Part shown: in pieces, positions 48,143 to 59,325 of the stretch
Layout: every line of letters begins with the position of its first letter
Position numbering within the stretch: position 1 is the first letter of the stretch
Origin: Manis javanica
Taxonomy: Eukaryota > Chordata > Mammalia > Pholidota > Manidae
Length of the DNA: 64,000 nt
Reading direction: 5' to 3'
NCBI RefSeq assembly: GCF_040802235.1
Contig: NC_133169.1
Span: 39,811,034-39,875,033, forward strand
The notes under the pieces: model-generated
Seen by the model: the letters and a program-made list of their open reading frames with translations, nothing else
Told to the model about the DNA's origin: nothing
Databases searched by the model: none
Position numbers and translations under genes: made by a program

Positions 48143-48274
48143 CCGTGTCCCCGGGTTCACAGCCACAGAGAACGCTGACAGCTCTGGAAGAGAACCTTCG
48201 TTGATGTCCGTTTTTCCCTGTTCTACTTAGGGCTGAAATGTTTTGACAACCTATTAAGCTTCCACTTGGGGGAG

Positions 48275-48917
48275 TGTTGTGTATTTTCCTCGGTCCTTGT
48301 CCCCGCCGTGACAAAGAATTGAAGGGCAGAGACACAGAAGTAAAGCGGGGTAAAAGTTTTATTTAAAGTAACTTAAAGAGAAGTGCAGCAGGCACCCCCA
48401 GCAAGGAGAGGCGCCCTTAAAGGTTTGGAGGAAGTTTAAGATTGAAAGGTTATGAACTTAGAAAGTGCGGGCACCTCCAAGAGAGGAGCGCTGAAAGGTT
48501 GGGGGTTCCCCCATTTAAGGATCTTCAGGAATGTGACTAAGGGCTGGGGGTGCAGACCTGTTAGGTGGTTGTCAGTCCAGGGAAAGGAAATCCCAGGGCA
48601 AAATACCTCTAAAAACCAAAATCTGTCAAAGGGAGAAATAAAGTTTAAAACCCATTTATTTCTCACAAACTGCAGTCCCAGTCCGGCTTTCTTCTCTGCT
48701 TTAGCAGCAACCACACCAACGTTCCCCCCTCACCTCTCAGGTACAGATAAGCCCTCTGTTGCCCAGGTATCACCCATAGATATGGAGATGACCTTCACCC
48801 CTGAGGAAAGATGCAAATGCACTAAAGCCATACTTCTTTCCATCTCTGAATGCCTATTGATATGCAGATATCCAAAACAAGGCAAGATAGTCTGGAAATG
48901 TTACAATTTTACCCACA
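48275..48917 (-). mobile_element. LTR, type C, most complete copy
   Basis: On the minus strand it starts TGTGGGTAAAATTG, passes AAATAAATGGG (48650-48660) and a second AATAAA region near 48358, and ends GAAAATACACAACA. The type C fragments at 1191 and 35955 cover only its 5' half. Confidence 0.65.
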
Positions 48918-49415
48918 GTGGTCCTTGAATACTTAGAATTAACTAACACAAGGAAGTTCCTGCTCTAATTTTTCCCTGGGATCCCAGCAGTCTTGGTCTG
49001 GGAGCAGATCAAACAGGCTGCCTGCCCAGCCCCCAGGTGGGCTGAGCTCTTGTCTGTTTGCTAAAAAGTGAGTTAAGAATCTTATATTTTTAACTTCTTG
49101 GGTATTTAAAATATAATCTTTAAGATGGAATCCTTCCTGCCTTTCACTATGTTGTTTATGGCTGGGCCTGCAATGCTAATTTAGTTGCCTAGGTTACAAA
49201 CTACTTAATTAGGGCCAGAAGGAGAAAAAAAGCAGCATATCCGTAAAGGTAAAGAAAGTAAGCTGGGCCTGCATGATTGACACAATAAAGACATGGGCTG
49301 TGCTGAGGTACTTTCCTTCATCTGTGGAATATTCAAACATTCCAGGCCAAGATGCTCTTGGCTTTTTGAGCTTTGATTGATTCATTTTGGGTATTTTTAG
49401 TGGACTTTCTGGCCT
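48918..49415 (-). mobile_element. LTR fragment, type B (older variant)
   Basis: It matches the middle of type B LTRs, including the 'tcttggtctgggagca' and 'aatattcaaacattccaggc' landmarks. It is truncated at both ends and abuts the type C LTR. Confidence 0.6.
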
Positions 49416-49696
49416 TCTTTTTCCACCCAGCTTGTATCTATTTTCCTGCCTAACACGCTTGACTGTGTATTTGACAACAAGAAAATAAAAATCTGTACTG
49501 GAAAGCTGAGCCCCTCACCTGATTAACAGCCCAGAAACAGTACCTTATCACAGGCAGTGATAAAAGAAGGGTGGATAGACATTGTTCTGAAAAACTGTCA
49601 ATACAGGAGTGCCCCAAGTCCCTTGTAACTTGCCTGGAGACATATAAGACTGAATTGTGGAGTGCAGGAACCACAGCTTTTCTGAAGCCAAACCAG

Positions 49697-50051
49697 TGAG
49701 ACAGTGACCGTAAATGTGGTCAGAGTAGGGTAAGGGCCTCTGGAGGGGGTAGGGCGGGATATTTGCAGTCAGAGCAATGTAACTACATGCAAGGAAACCC
49801 CCCTTATAAAACTCTTATGTTAAATATTAAGCTCATTCTTCAGTGAGTCACTTAAAGTTCCCCAGATAAAGAAGAGTAGCACGTTTTATTATGCTAATCA
49901 TTTGTAACCATGTGTAAGATTCACTTTAGATACTAAAAGGCCCAGGCTTATGTGCTATCTTTCCTCCTTCAGATCTGAGGAGGTGATTTCAAACTGAGCG
50001 ACTAACTTAGCATGCAGACTCAGCTGTAGACAGCATGGTAAAAGGCAGGAT
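49697..50051 (+). mobile_element. LTR type B, left part (split by ERV-A)
   Basis: It starts TGAGACAGTGACC and follows 57094-57450 to AAAGGCAGGA. There it is cut by the ERV-A provirus and continues at 56166. GGAT (50048-50051) and GGAA (56166-56169) are the likely 4-bp target-site duplication of ERV-A, with one change. Confidence 0.75.
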
Positions 50052-50446
50052 TTCTATGCCCAAAGTCACGAATCCCAGAAGACCACCAAGGAGCCAACAC
50101 TGATACAAAAGCAAAGAGCCTTTATTCTAGCTAGCTCGAGCTCAATCTCTCATTTACACCAACGCAGTGGCAAGATGCCAGAGAAAGAGAGCAAGTTTCA
50201 ATACCACAAAGGTTTTATGGGGTCCTAGGGCAGTTGGTGGGGTGATGGTCATGGCTCTGGTCAATTGACAGGGTCTAAGGGTGGTGGGTGAGCCCCTTGC
50301 TGACTGGAGAGGAGGGAGACCGAGCTCCAATTGGGTGAAATAGGATCCGGGTCCTGATTGGCTGAAATAGGATCCAGGTCCCGATTGGCTGAGGTAGGAT
50401 CTGGATCCCAGTTGGCTGAAATAGAATCTGGGAGCTTGCCCTTTCA
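50052..50446 (-). mobile_element. ERV-A 3' LTR
   Basis: It begins TGAAAGGGCAAG on the minus strand, has four tandem units of about 27 bp each carrying a CCAAT-type motif, and an AATAAA near 50120. It is preceded by the polypurine tract AGAGAAAGTGGGGAA (50461-50447). Its last bases differ from the other copies (CATAGAA instead of CACAGCA). Confidence 0.8.
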
Positions 50447-50583
50447 TTCCCCACTTTCTCTGGATCCTAAGGGACCCAATAATGGGTCTAATAAGGTTTT
50501 GCAGTTGTAAGGAGATAAAGGCTGATACTGTTGTCTTAGCACCATTAGCTGGACCATATCAATTCTATCTTTAATTAAAGTTA

Positions 50584-50748
50584 TCAGGTAAGCAGGAGTA
50601 ACAAGATTACTAGGGGCTTGTATTGAGCACAGAAGACTATCAGTTGGATGGCCCCCACGTGGCCTCTGACAATCTGGAACAGCCTGTTGATGATACCAGG
50701 CCCAAGGGTTAGTAAAAGGAGTAGGATGGCAAGGGGTCCTACAATATT
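50584..50748 (-). pseudogene. ERV-A env TM tail remnant
   Basis: A hydrophobic membrane span followed by a cytoplasmic tail (GPGIINRLFQIV) of gammaretroviral type, lying just upstream of the polypurine tract as expected. Everything N-terminal to the span is missing; a type B LTR fragment takes its place. Confidence 0.7.
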
Positions 50749-51235
50749 AAAGATAATTTTCTGCCTTGATTTCTCTCTGGGGCACTGGCACCTTGTTTCG
50801 GGCACACATCAAAAGACTGAGTGCTCAGCCTCTAAAGTGGGCTGAGATATTGTCTATTTGCTAAAGAATCCTGCCTTTCACTATGCATCTATAGCTGGGT
50901 CTGCATGCTAAGTCAGTTGCTCAGCTTGCAAAATTACCTAGTCATATCTGAAGGAGGAAAGACAGCACATAGGCCTGGGCCTTTTAGTATGCTAAAGTGA
51001 ATCTTGTGCATGATTACAAATGATTAGCATAATAAAACATGTGCTACTCTTCTTTATCTGGGGAACATTAACTGATCTCACTGAAGAATGATTCTAGAGC
51101 TTAATGTTCAACATAGTTTTAGTAGGGGTGGGCGGTTTCCAGCATGTAGCTACTTTGCTCTGATTGCAAATATCCTGCCTTGCTTTCTCCAGAGGCTCTC
51201 ACCTTATTTTGTCTAAGCCTATGGTCCCTGTCTCA
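50749..51235 (-). mobile_element. LTR type B fragment inside ERV-A
   Basis: On the minus strand it starts at GAGACAGGGACC (51235) and ends inside the type B sequence at AGAAATCAAGGCAG (about 50760), fused to env. Its 3' third is missing. Confidence 0.65.
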
Positions 51236-52766
51236 TTCTCCCCTTTACTGATAGAGACTCTAGCTGCTGCTAGGGAAAAGGGCAATGACCACCCTGGCTG
51301 CTTCGTGCTGAGAAGGGGGCACAGTAAAGGGTGCAAATAAGTCTCCATCACTGGTCAGTTGAGAGGGCCTTGGAAGGTTGGTGCTTCTATTCTGGGTTTC
51401 ATTTCTATTACTATTTGCAGTTTGTGGCTTCTAGGCAAGATAAAACAAATTGTGTTATTAGGTTAAGTAGCAACATCTGGAGTTGGATTTTCTATTCTGG
51501 AAGGACAAACTTGATGAGGTTAAGAATGCAAGGCTGAATATTAGAACTAGAAGTATGAAGACTCTAATTGAGAATCATACTCAGGTATTATGAGGAAAGT
51601 AGAATTCTGGATATTAGGATTTAGTATAGATAAGACAGCATTATTGAAACAACACTTTTCTCTAAAATCACCCTTATTTTTATTAGAATTAGCCAGATTA
51701 AGAAAATAATTAACAGTTGGCTTGATTATTTGCATAAGTGCAATAAGAAGGGCAATTGATTACATAGGCTCTTTTAAATGTGCTTTGCTGGAACTTCTTG
51801 TAAGGAATTTCAGATGAAACTTTTTAAGGCCTCTTGAGGCCAGACAGCCAAGCCAGACTTGCCATCAGATTTTGCCTGTAGTACCTGTATATTTGGGTGA
51901 ATTCCTCTCTTTTTGAGGTCCCCGAGACATCTTGAGGTTCCTGAACCTGACAGGAAGTGACCTTCCTTACTCACCTGGTAAGGCTGCTAGGAACCCTGTA
52001 AGCAAGGTACCAGGCCAGTTCTTCCAAGGGGCTTTGTTGGCTTTATAAAGTCAATCTTAGTTCCTTAAAGCTGTCCATTATCTGAGTTTATGCACGTGTC
52101 TCTCAGTTATGACATTCCAGTCAAAGCCTTGGTAGTATAACCTGTGGTTTTAATTGTTCTCCTTACAAGGAATGCAGGTTCTTATTGAACTTATGCAAAT
52201 AAACATACTGCCATGAAACATAAAAATAGTCACTGAGAGTTTTTAAATTCTGGAGGGATTAGGTAGAGAGAAAGATAAAGTTTCAATTCTGCTTATAAAG
52301 ACAGTCATTTACTAAACTTTTGTCAGCTTAAGAGAAAAAGCTTGAAACACTTTATCAACAACATTTGAAACAAAAAGCCACAAAACCATCTGCCTTAGTT
52401 TACTTAATCCTATGTAACTAATACCTGTTCTGCTGAAATCTATTTCTTTACTAGTGTAGGAGTAATGAAACAGTGACTATAAATGGCAAAAGACTTACAA
52501 ATGACAATGGTTAAAGATCTGATGAGAGCTTACTGCAAGACAGTTGACATAAGGGAATTCGGATATTTCTGTAACAAAAAAAAACAATCAGTAAGAAAGT
52601 TTAGCATCATTCCCTTCACAGTGCTTTCCAAGTAATTAAGCAGGTAAGTATATATCAGATAAATAAGCCAAATTAGTCAAATACTTTCTCCAATGAGAAA
52701 AAAATTCCTCTGACATTTTCCAGGGGCCCTCTGGAAAATATCAGAGTTAACTAGAGGTAAAAGTAC
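51236..52766 (-). other. ERV-A internal AT-rich core, part 2
   Basis: It has no open frames of note. 52766-51560 on the minus strand matches ERV-D 61358-62500 on the plus strand. Landmarks are GTACTTTTACCTCTA and TTGTTTCAATAATGC (compare 62453). Confidence 0.7.
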
Positions 52767-53158
52767 TGAAAGGGCAAGATCCCAGATTCTATTTCAGCCA
52801 ATTGGGACCCAGATCCTATTTCACCCAATTGGAGCTTGGTCTCCCTTCTCTCCAGTAAGCAAGGAGCTCAACCACCACCCTTAGACCCTGCAAATTGACC
52901 AGAGTCATGACCTATCACCCCACCAACTACCCCTAGATCCAGCCAATCAGCCAGAGCCATGCCCATCATCCCACCAACTGCCCAAGAACCCCATAAAACC
53001 TTTATGGTATTGAAACTTGCTCTCTTTCTCTGACATCTTGCCACTGCATTGGTGTATATGAGAGATTGAGCTTGAGCTAGGTTGAATAAAGGCTTTTTGC
53101 TTTGCATCGGTGTTGGCTCCTTGGTGGTCTTCTGGGATTTGTGACATTGGGCACAACA
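52767..53158 (+). mobile_element. Extra ERV-A LTR, inverted
   Basis: TGAAAGGGC...GGGCACAACA, 392 bp, in the opposite orientation to the two outer LTRs. It has only two CCAAT-type repeat units. An AATAAA lies near 53086. Confidence 0.8.
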
Positions 53159-53160
53159 TT

Positions 53161-53179
53161 TGGGGGCTCGTTTCGGGAT
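53161..53179 (+). other. Primer binding site, tRNA-Pro type (inverted copy)
   Basis: TGGGGGCTCGTTTCGGGAT, two bases after the LTR. It matches the proline tRNA primer site of gammaretroviruses apart from one extra base and one change. Confidence 0.8.
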
Positions 53180-53579
53180 CCCAGAGACCACCAGGACTCC
53201 AAACCCAGAGGGCCCTGTGCTGGCTGGTGAGTGCACTCAGTTATCTGTCTGTTCTTGTATACCTGTGTCTCATTCTGTCTTTATCTGTGTCTCACAGTTT
53301 TTGTTCACAAACAAGCCTGTACAAGCCTGTAGGAGCTCCAATCTGTATCTGACTTAGGGGGATGCACTGGTGGGTGGCCAACTGGGGGTTTGTGGAGACG
53401 TCCCTTGCCCCCATCTGGAGGATGAGGTCCTCATCTGTGAGGAAAGTCAGCTGCTGCTGCAATCTGACAGGCCCTCAACTTACTTTCAGTTTTGCCTCCG
53501 CGGCCACAGCAGATTCTTCTCTGTAGGCGCCTGTTTATTGTTTGTCGTGTTTGTCTTAGTCTTGTTGTTGACAGAAGAA

Positions 53580-53900
53580 ATGGGACAGATGCAGATGACC
53601 CGCTTGTCTCTCATGACAGACCATTTTTCTCAGACGTTACAGAGAGAGAGCTCACAATTTGAGAATGGATATCAGGAAGGGAAAATTTCGTGTTTTCTGC
53701 ACCTCTGAGTGGCCATCCTTTAACGTTGGCTGACTGTCAGAGGGAACATTTAATCCAACCACTCTTTTACAGGTTAAAGATATCAGGGGAAGAGCTAACA
53801 ACCTCAGTGCTAAAGCCCAGAAGGGTCGGTGGCAGACTTTTTGTTCTAGTGAGCAGCCAGTTTTCAATGTTGAATGGCTGCCAGAGGGAACCTAATCATT
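53580..53900 (+). pseudogene. ERV-A gag matrix remnant (inverted copy)
   Basis: ATG followed by MGQMQMT, the myristoylation-type Gag start, then a frameshift near 53645. The FNV(G/E)W-type matrix segment occurs twice (about 53645-53745 and 53790-53895). No capsid or nucleocapsid follows; AT-rich noncoding DNA begins near 53940. Confidence 0.65.
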
Positions 53901-53939
53901 ATGTCTCAGTCTGTATGTTTGTGTGTCTAAGTGTGTAAA

Positions 53940-54999
53940 TGAAAATATCTTTCTACCTCCAGATGGTATTAATGAAATTGATTTAAAGAGAAGAGCTTGT
54001 GAAAATTTGGCATTCTAAAACTTCCAGAAAATCTGATAAAAATGTTAAGCATTAATGCTAATTGGGTTTTGGATGAGGCACATGTCCTTGTAGTTATCAG
54101 TTGCCTAAGTTTACCTAAAGCCATTTAAGTCGATGTTATCTGCTAAATCTTTTAAGAATAAAATGCTTAAAGGCTTGGCTTTGTCCAATATTCAGTAAAG
54201 GTCTTGTAAGTAATCTAGCATAGTTGTTACAAATGAGTGAACTAAATGAGTGTGGTAAGTTAACAAGTTCTTCCTCTAAATAAACAGCTGTACTTTAGAA
54301 CAAAGTTACTTTCTATTATCAAAAGATACATTCTTTAGCATGCAGAAATGTTTTCTTTATTACTTTAAGTAGTTTTAATTAGAACTTAAAACCATTAGGT
54401 ACCTTAATTCTAGTGAACACTGAGAAGCAGGCTATTGTAAACTGTTACACTAGCATTCTTTAGATTGACAAATTTATGAACGTTTTATAATTTCTGTAAC
54501 TATGAGCTTTACAGCATAATCTCTCACTAAACATAAAGTATATCAACTTAGCAAAACTTTAAGATTTTAGGTTACTACAAAGATTCTCAGGCTACAGGTA
54601 GGTATACACACTGTTACACACAATTAAAAAGGTGTTGACTTGCCACACTCATTTAGTCACTCATTCGTAACAACTATGCTAGATTACTTACAAGTCCTTT
54701 ATTGAATATTAGACAAAGCCAAGTCTTTAAGCATTTTATTCTTAAAAGATTTAGCTGAAAACATCAACTTAAATGACTTTAGGTAAACTTAGGAAGCTTA
54801 TAACTACAAGGACATGTGTGCGTCAGCCAAATGCAAATTAGCATTAATGCTTAACATTTTTATCAGATCTTCTGGAAGTTTTAGAATGCCTAATTTTCAC
54901 AAGTGCCTGTCTTTAAATCAATTTCATTAATACCTTCTGAAGGTAGAGAAATCTTTCATCTACACACTTAGACACAAACATACAGACTGACACATAATG
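53940..54999. other. ERV-A AT-rich core, centre of the palindrome
   Basis: 53940-54267 is the plus-oriented end of the inverted copy. 54633-54999 is its minus-oriented counterpart. 54268-54632 is a single-copy spacer that belongs to the minus-oriented element. The matching ERV-D segment is 60190-60905. Confidence 0.7.
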
Positions 55000-55314
55000 A
55001 TAAGGTTCCCTCTGGCTGCCATCCGACATTGAAAACTGGCTACTCACTAGAACAAAAAGTCTGCCACCGACCCTTCTTTACTACCACACTGAGGTTGTTA
55101 GCTCTTCCCCTGATATCTTTAACTTGTAAAAGAGTGGTTGGATTAAATGTTCCCTCCATCAGCCAGCCAACGTTAAAGGACGGCCACTCAGAGGTGCAGA
55201 AAACACAAAATTTTCCCTTCCTGACGTCCATGCTCAAATTGTGAGCTCTCTCTGTAACATCTGAGGAAAATGGTCTGTCATGAGAAACAAGGGGGTCATC
55301 TGAGTCTGTCCCAT
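55000..55314 (-). pseudogene. ERV-A gag matrix remnant
   Basis: The ATG at 55314-55312 gives MGQTQMT, followed by a frameshift after about 30 codons. In the shifted frame the matrix core ([10 protein letters not shown]) is followed by a second, diverged copy of the same segment ending at about 55005, with an in-frame stop at 55040. Gag beyond matrix is missing. Confidence 0.7.
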
Positions 55315-55725
55315 TTCTTCTGTCAACAGCAAGACTAAGACAAACATGACAAACGACAAACAAGTGCCTACAGAGAAGAATCTGCCGTGGCCGTGGAGGC
55401 AAAACTGAAAGTAAGTTGAGGGCCTGTTGGACTGCAGCAGCAGCTGACTTTCCTCACAGGTGAGGACCTCATCCTCCAGACGTGGGCAAGGGATGTCTCC
55501 CAAGACCCCCAGTCGGCCACCCACCAGCGCATCTGCCTAAGTCAATGCGGACCCAGATACAGATTGGAGCTCCTACAGGCTTATACAGGCTTGTTTGTGA
55601 ACAAAAACAGTGAGACACAGATAAATACAGAGTGAGACACAGGTATACAAGGACAGACAGATAACTGAGTGCACTCACCAGCCAGCACATGGCCCTCTGG
55701 GTTGGAATTCCTGGGGGTCTCTGGG

Positions 55726-55743
55726 ATACTGGATGAGCCCCCA
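55726..55743 (-). other. Primer binding site, tRNA-Pro type
   Basis: On the minus strand TGGGGGCTCATCCAGTAT. It has three mismatches in 18 to the proline tRNA site and lies two bases after the LTR. Confidence 0.8.
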
Positions 55744-55745
55744 AA

Positions 55746-56165
55746 TGCTGTGCCGAAAGTCACGAATCCCAGAAGACCACCAAGGAGCCAACACTGATGC
55801 AAAAGCAAAGAGCCTTTATTCTAGCTAGCTCGAGCTCAATCTCTCATCTACACCAACGCAGTGGCAAGATGCCAGAGAAAGAGAGCAAGTTTCAATACCA
55901 CAAAGGTTTTATGGGGTTCTAGGGCAGTTGGTGGGGTGATTGTCATGGCTCTGGCTGATTGACTGGATCTAGGGGTAGTTGGTGGGGTGATAGGTCATGG
56001 CTCTGGTCAATTGGCAGGGTCTAAGGGTAGTGGGTGAGCTCCTTGCTGACTGGAGAGGAGGGAGACTGAGCTCCAATTGGATGAAATAGGATCCAAGTCC
56101 CAATTGGCTGAAATAGGATCCAGGTCCCAATTGGCTGAAATAGAATCTGGGAGCTTGCCCTTTCA
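55746..56165 (-). mobile_element. ERV-A 5' LTR
   Basis: TGAAAGGGC...CACAGCA on the minus strand, 420 bp. It has three CCAAT-type repeat units and two copies of a second repeat of about 50 bp (55930-56030), which the 3' LTR has only once. Confidence 0.8.
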
Positions 56166-56597
56166 GGAAGAATTCCATCTTAAAGATAAGATTGCATTTT
56201 AACACCCAGGAAGTTCAAGAGGCAGGATTCTTTAGCGAATAGACAATACCTCAGCCCACCTTGAGGACTGGGCAGGCAGCCTTTTGATGTGCTCCCAGAT
56301 CAAGATGCCAGAATCCCAGAGAGAAATCAAGGCAGGAAATTCCTTATGTTAATTTTTATATTCAAGGACCACTTAACAAGTCCCCACTCCTAAGTTTTTT
56401 CATGTTCTCAAAAAATCCTCAACTGCCTATAAACCCCTAGATAACACACCAGTATAGACTCTCTTGTCCCCTCCTGGCATGAGCCAGAAGCTCTGTCCTT
56501 TCACTGTATCTCTAAATAAAAGCCTGCACCTTGCTCTCCTTCATTGAGTGTTTGTGAAGCTCATTCTTTGGCATCGTGAACAAGAACCCCGGCATCA
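56166..56597 (+). mobile_element. LTR type B, right part
   Basis: It resumes type B sequence exactly where the left part stopped (GGAAGAATTCC; compare 57446) and ends ACCCCGGCATCA. It contains AATAAAAGCC near 56515. Confidence 0.75.
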
Positions 56598-57093
56598 TAT
56601 TCTCATACTTTCTTCGGGATCTGATGTTTCCCATACACGTTGTTTCCATATGTTGAGCTCTTAATAACAGAAAGGAAAAGGAAGGCAGGCAGGACCGAAG
56701 CAGATGCACAGAAACAGGCATGTTGATGCCCTCTGAGAGAAATAACAGCATTTAAAGATGAAAAATTGAAATGTTATTTTCATAACAGTGTTGCTATTTT
56801 TCTGTTCTTGGACAGGTGATTTGTGGCTGCAAATTATTTCCTCATCAAAAAATGTATTCTCTCAAACTTATATTATGTAATAATTTGTTTTTCCTCACAG
56901 AAAAGCACTTCAATCTTTTGGATCTTAACTTCTTTCAGCAAGGAAATTTTCAAAAAAACGTAAAGAATCAACTGTTCACTGCTACATTAATTCAATAGTT
57001 TTATATTTCTGCCATTCTAAGATTCCTGCTTTAGCCTTACGGGTGGGTATTGTGCATGTGCATAAGCACACCTTGTGTCATTTTGTGTAAAAT
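56598..57093. other. Gap between type B LTRs
   Basis: AT-rich and without ORF or repeat that I recognise. Confidence 0.4.
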
Positions 57094-57897
57094 TGAGACA
57101 GGGACCATGGATGTAGTCAGAGTAGGATGAGGGCCTCTGGAGGGGGCAGCGTGGGATATTTGCAGTCACAGCAATGTAACTATATGCAAGGAAACCCCCC
57201 TGCTAAAACTCTATGTTAAAAATTGAGTTCTAGAATCATTCTTCAGTGAAATCAGTTAATGTTCCCCAGATAAAGAAGACTAGCACATGTTTTATTATGC
57301 TAATCATTTGTAACCATGTGTAAGATTCACTTTAGCATGCTAAAACGCCCAGGCCTATGTGCTGTCTTTCCTCCTTCAGATCTGACAAGGCGATTTTTCA
57401 AACTGAGCAACTAACTTAGCATGCAGACCCAGCTGTAGACAGCATAATAAAAGGCAGGAAGAATTCCATCTTAAAGATAAGATTGCATTTTAACACCCAG
57501 GAAGTTCAAGAGGCAGGATTCTTTAGCAAGTAGACAATACCTCAGCCCACCTTGGGGGCTTGGCAGGCAGCCTTTTGATGTGCTCCCAGACCAAGGCACC
57601 AGTGTCCCAGACAGAAATCAAGGCAGGAAATTCCTTACAGTTAAGTTAATTTTTAATATTCAAAGACCACTTAACAAGTCCCCACCCCTAAGTTTTTTCA
57701 TGTTCTCGAAAATTCCTCAACTGCTTATAAAACCCCCTAGACAACTCACCACTACAGAATGTCTTGTCCCTTCCTGGCATGAGCTTGGAGCTCTATCCTT
57801 TCACTGTACCTCTAAATAAAAGCCTGTACCTTGCTCTCCTACCTTGACTGTTTGTGAAGCTCATTCTTTGGCTCCGCAAACAAGAACCCCGGTGTCA
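57094..57897 (+). mobile_element. Solo LTR, type B (reference copy)
   Basis: TGAGACAGGGACC...ACCCCGGTGTCA, 804 bp, flanked by AAAT on both sides (57090-57093 and 57898-57901). It has TATAAAA near 57727 and AATAAAAGCC near 57816. It is the complete copy used here to recognise the other type B pieces. Confidence 0.85.
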
Positions 57898-57901
57898 AAA
57901 T

Positions 57902-58615
57902 GACCAAGAGGATGCATAGAAAATCAACCTGAAGAGAGGCATTAAGGGATAATTGAGTCCACGAATTACCTGTCATGACCACAGGCCTTATGAGCAAAAT
58001 TACAAAGGAGAAGCAGTTTAGAGAACTATTTCAAGTGAATTATTTAAAATATCAACGTTTTGGATAGCATTGAAAAAATGTTAATGAAAAAGTTGATAGA
58101 ATCATTGTTAGAAACACTATTTATAAAGCCACATTTAAGTAACAATGGTTGCCATAGAACTTAAATATTATAAAGTCAAAGTACTTTGTGTATTAAAATT
58201 GAATTAAATGATCATAAGATATTTTTTCTTTTGCCCTACATAAAATCAAGTATATCAAGAGTCTAGGTATGGCTATAAAACTGTACATTTTTAATGAGGA
58301 TATAAAGTATACAGATTTCCAGTGTATCACTGCTAGTCCTAAATTTATAACAATAGGAATTTCAGTCACAGTCTAGAAGGAAAGCTATATGATACATGAA
58401 TGAGAGGCCATTAAGAACATTTTTAAGGTATTTATAAATCAAATATCATGTGAACATGCGAGGCAAAGATTTAGAGAGAGATACATAGAATTAACCAAGC
58501 CATTAAAAGTCTATCACTCCAAACTAGGCAAATTATTAATTCAGCTAGAATACACCTAGATGGTGATTCAGATAAAATTCCAAATATTTAGTGATAGTGT
58601 TGAGGAATAAATAAT
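57902..58615. other. Intergenic, nothing recognised
   Basis: AT-rich, no gene. Confidence 0.4.
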
Positions 58616-58620
58616 CTTAC

Positions 58621-59056
58621 TGTTAGGATGGAGGAAGGAAAAACAAGGACTTGCAAACAGAACAGAGAGATACTATAAAAGGAGAACAAACCAGACCCCA
58701 AGGTCTGTGCCTTATATGGAAAGGTGATAGCTCTTCCTGAATTCCATCCTTCTGATGTGCAAACTAAGACCCAGATGTCAGCCTCGTCCCTCTTGGAAGG
58801 AAAAAAGTTTCTAGTTGTCTATTATATCACCTTTAGCCAATCATACCTCTACACACCCCCTAGGATAGCTGCCCACTCCTCCCCCTCCTAACCCCTTATA
58901 CGCCCCCACCTCCCTGACTGGGTGTGACTTCCCTGGCGTGTAATACCCAGACCACAGAACATCACCCAGGAGTTGCACTCAAATAAACTACCTGGCCCTT
59001 TGTTGCCTCTCATCGCCTGCTTATTTCAGTTGGAATTTATTAGAACTTATCTTACA
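58621..59056 (+). mobile_element. ERV-D 5' LTR
   Basis: TGTTAGGATGG...TTATCTTACA, with a CCAAT motif (58838), a TATA-like CTTATACGC (58897) and AAATAAACTACC (58980). Confidence 0.85.
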
Positions 59057-59058
59057 TT

Positions 59059-59076
59059 TGGTGCTGAAACCTAGGA
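59059..59076 (+). other. Primer binding site, tRNA-Phe type
   Basis: TGGTGCTGAAACCTAGGA, two bases after the LTR. It is 16 of 18 identical to the complement of the phenylalanine tRNA 3' end (TGGTGCCGAAACCCGGGA). Confidence 0.75.
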
Positions 59077-59325
59077 AGGAACATGACCGTGGGGCCCCAA
59101 CCAGCCACTGGTGGCACTGCTCCCTCCTTCCCCAACCCGGGACCTCAGCCTGCTCTCTGCTGTGTGGACTATTTTCTGGTGAGTCTCTCAGTTTCCCCCG
59201 GTCTGTTTCCCTTCCTAACTCCATTTCACCTGGTCCGTTAGAAATCGTAGCTATGTCCAGGCAGGGTATCCAGCACCTGTGCATTCGGCCCACCCTCTGC
59301 AGGCATTCGGCCTGCCCCTGGCCCT

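Larger units (their letters stand above)
50052..56165 (-). mobile_element. ERV-A, gammaretrovirus-like provirus with internal palindrome
   Basis: Minus-strand order: 5' LTR (56165-55746), tRNA-Pro primer site (55743-55726), gag start (about 55314-55000), AT-rich core to about 54268, an inverted copy of LTR, primer site and gag (52767-54267), then further core (52766-51236), a type B LTR fragment, an env tail, a polypurine tract and the 3' LTR (50446-50052). Protease, polymerase and most of gag and env are absent, so it is non-autonomous as well as broken. Confidence 0.75.

Noticed and set aside
50320-50440. CRISPR-like array of 27-bp repeats in the LTR
   Set aside because: Adjoining units without spacers, carrying CCAAT boxes, in a retroviral U3 of a mammalian genome. 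They are tandem enhancer repeats.
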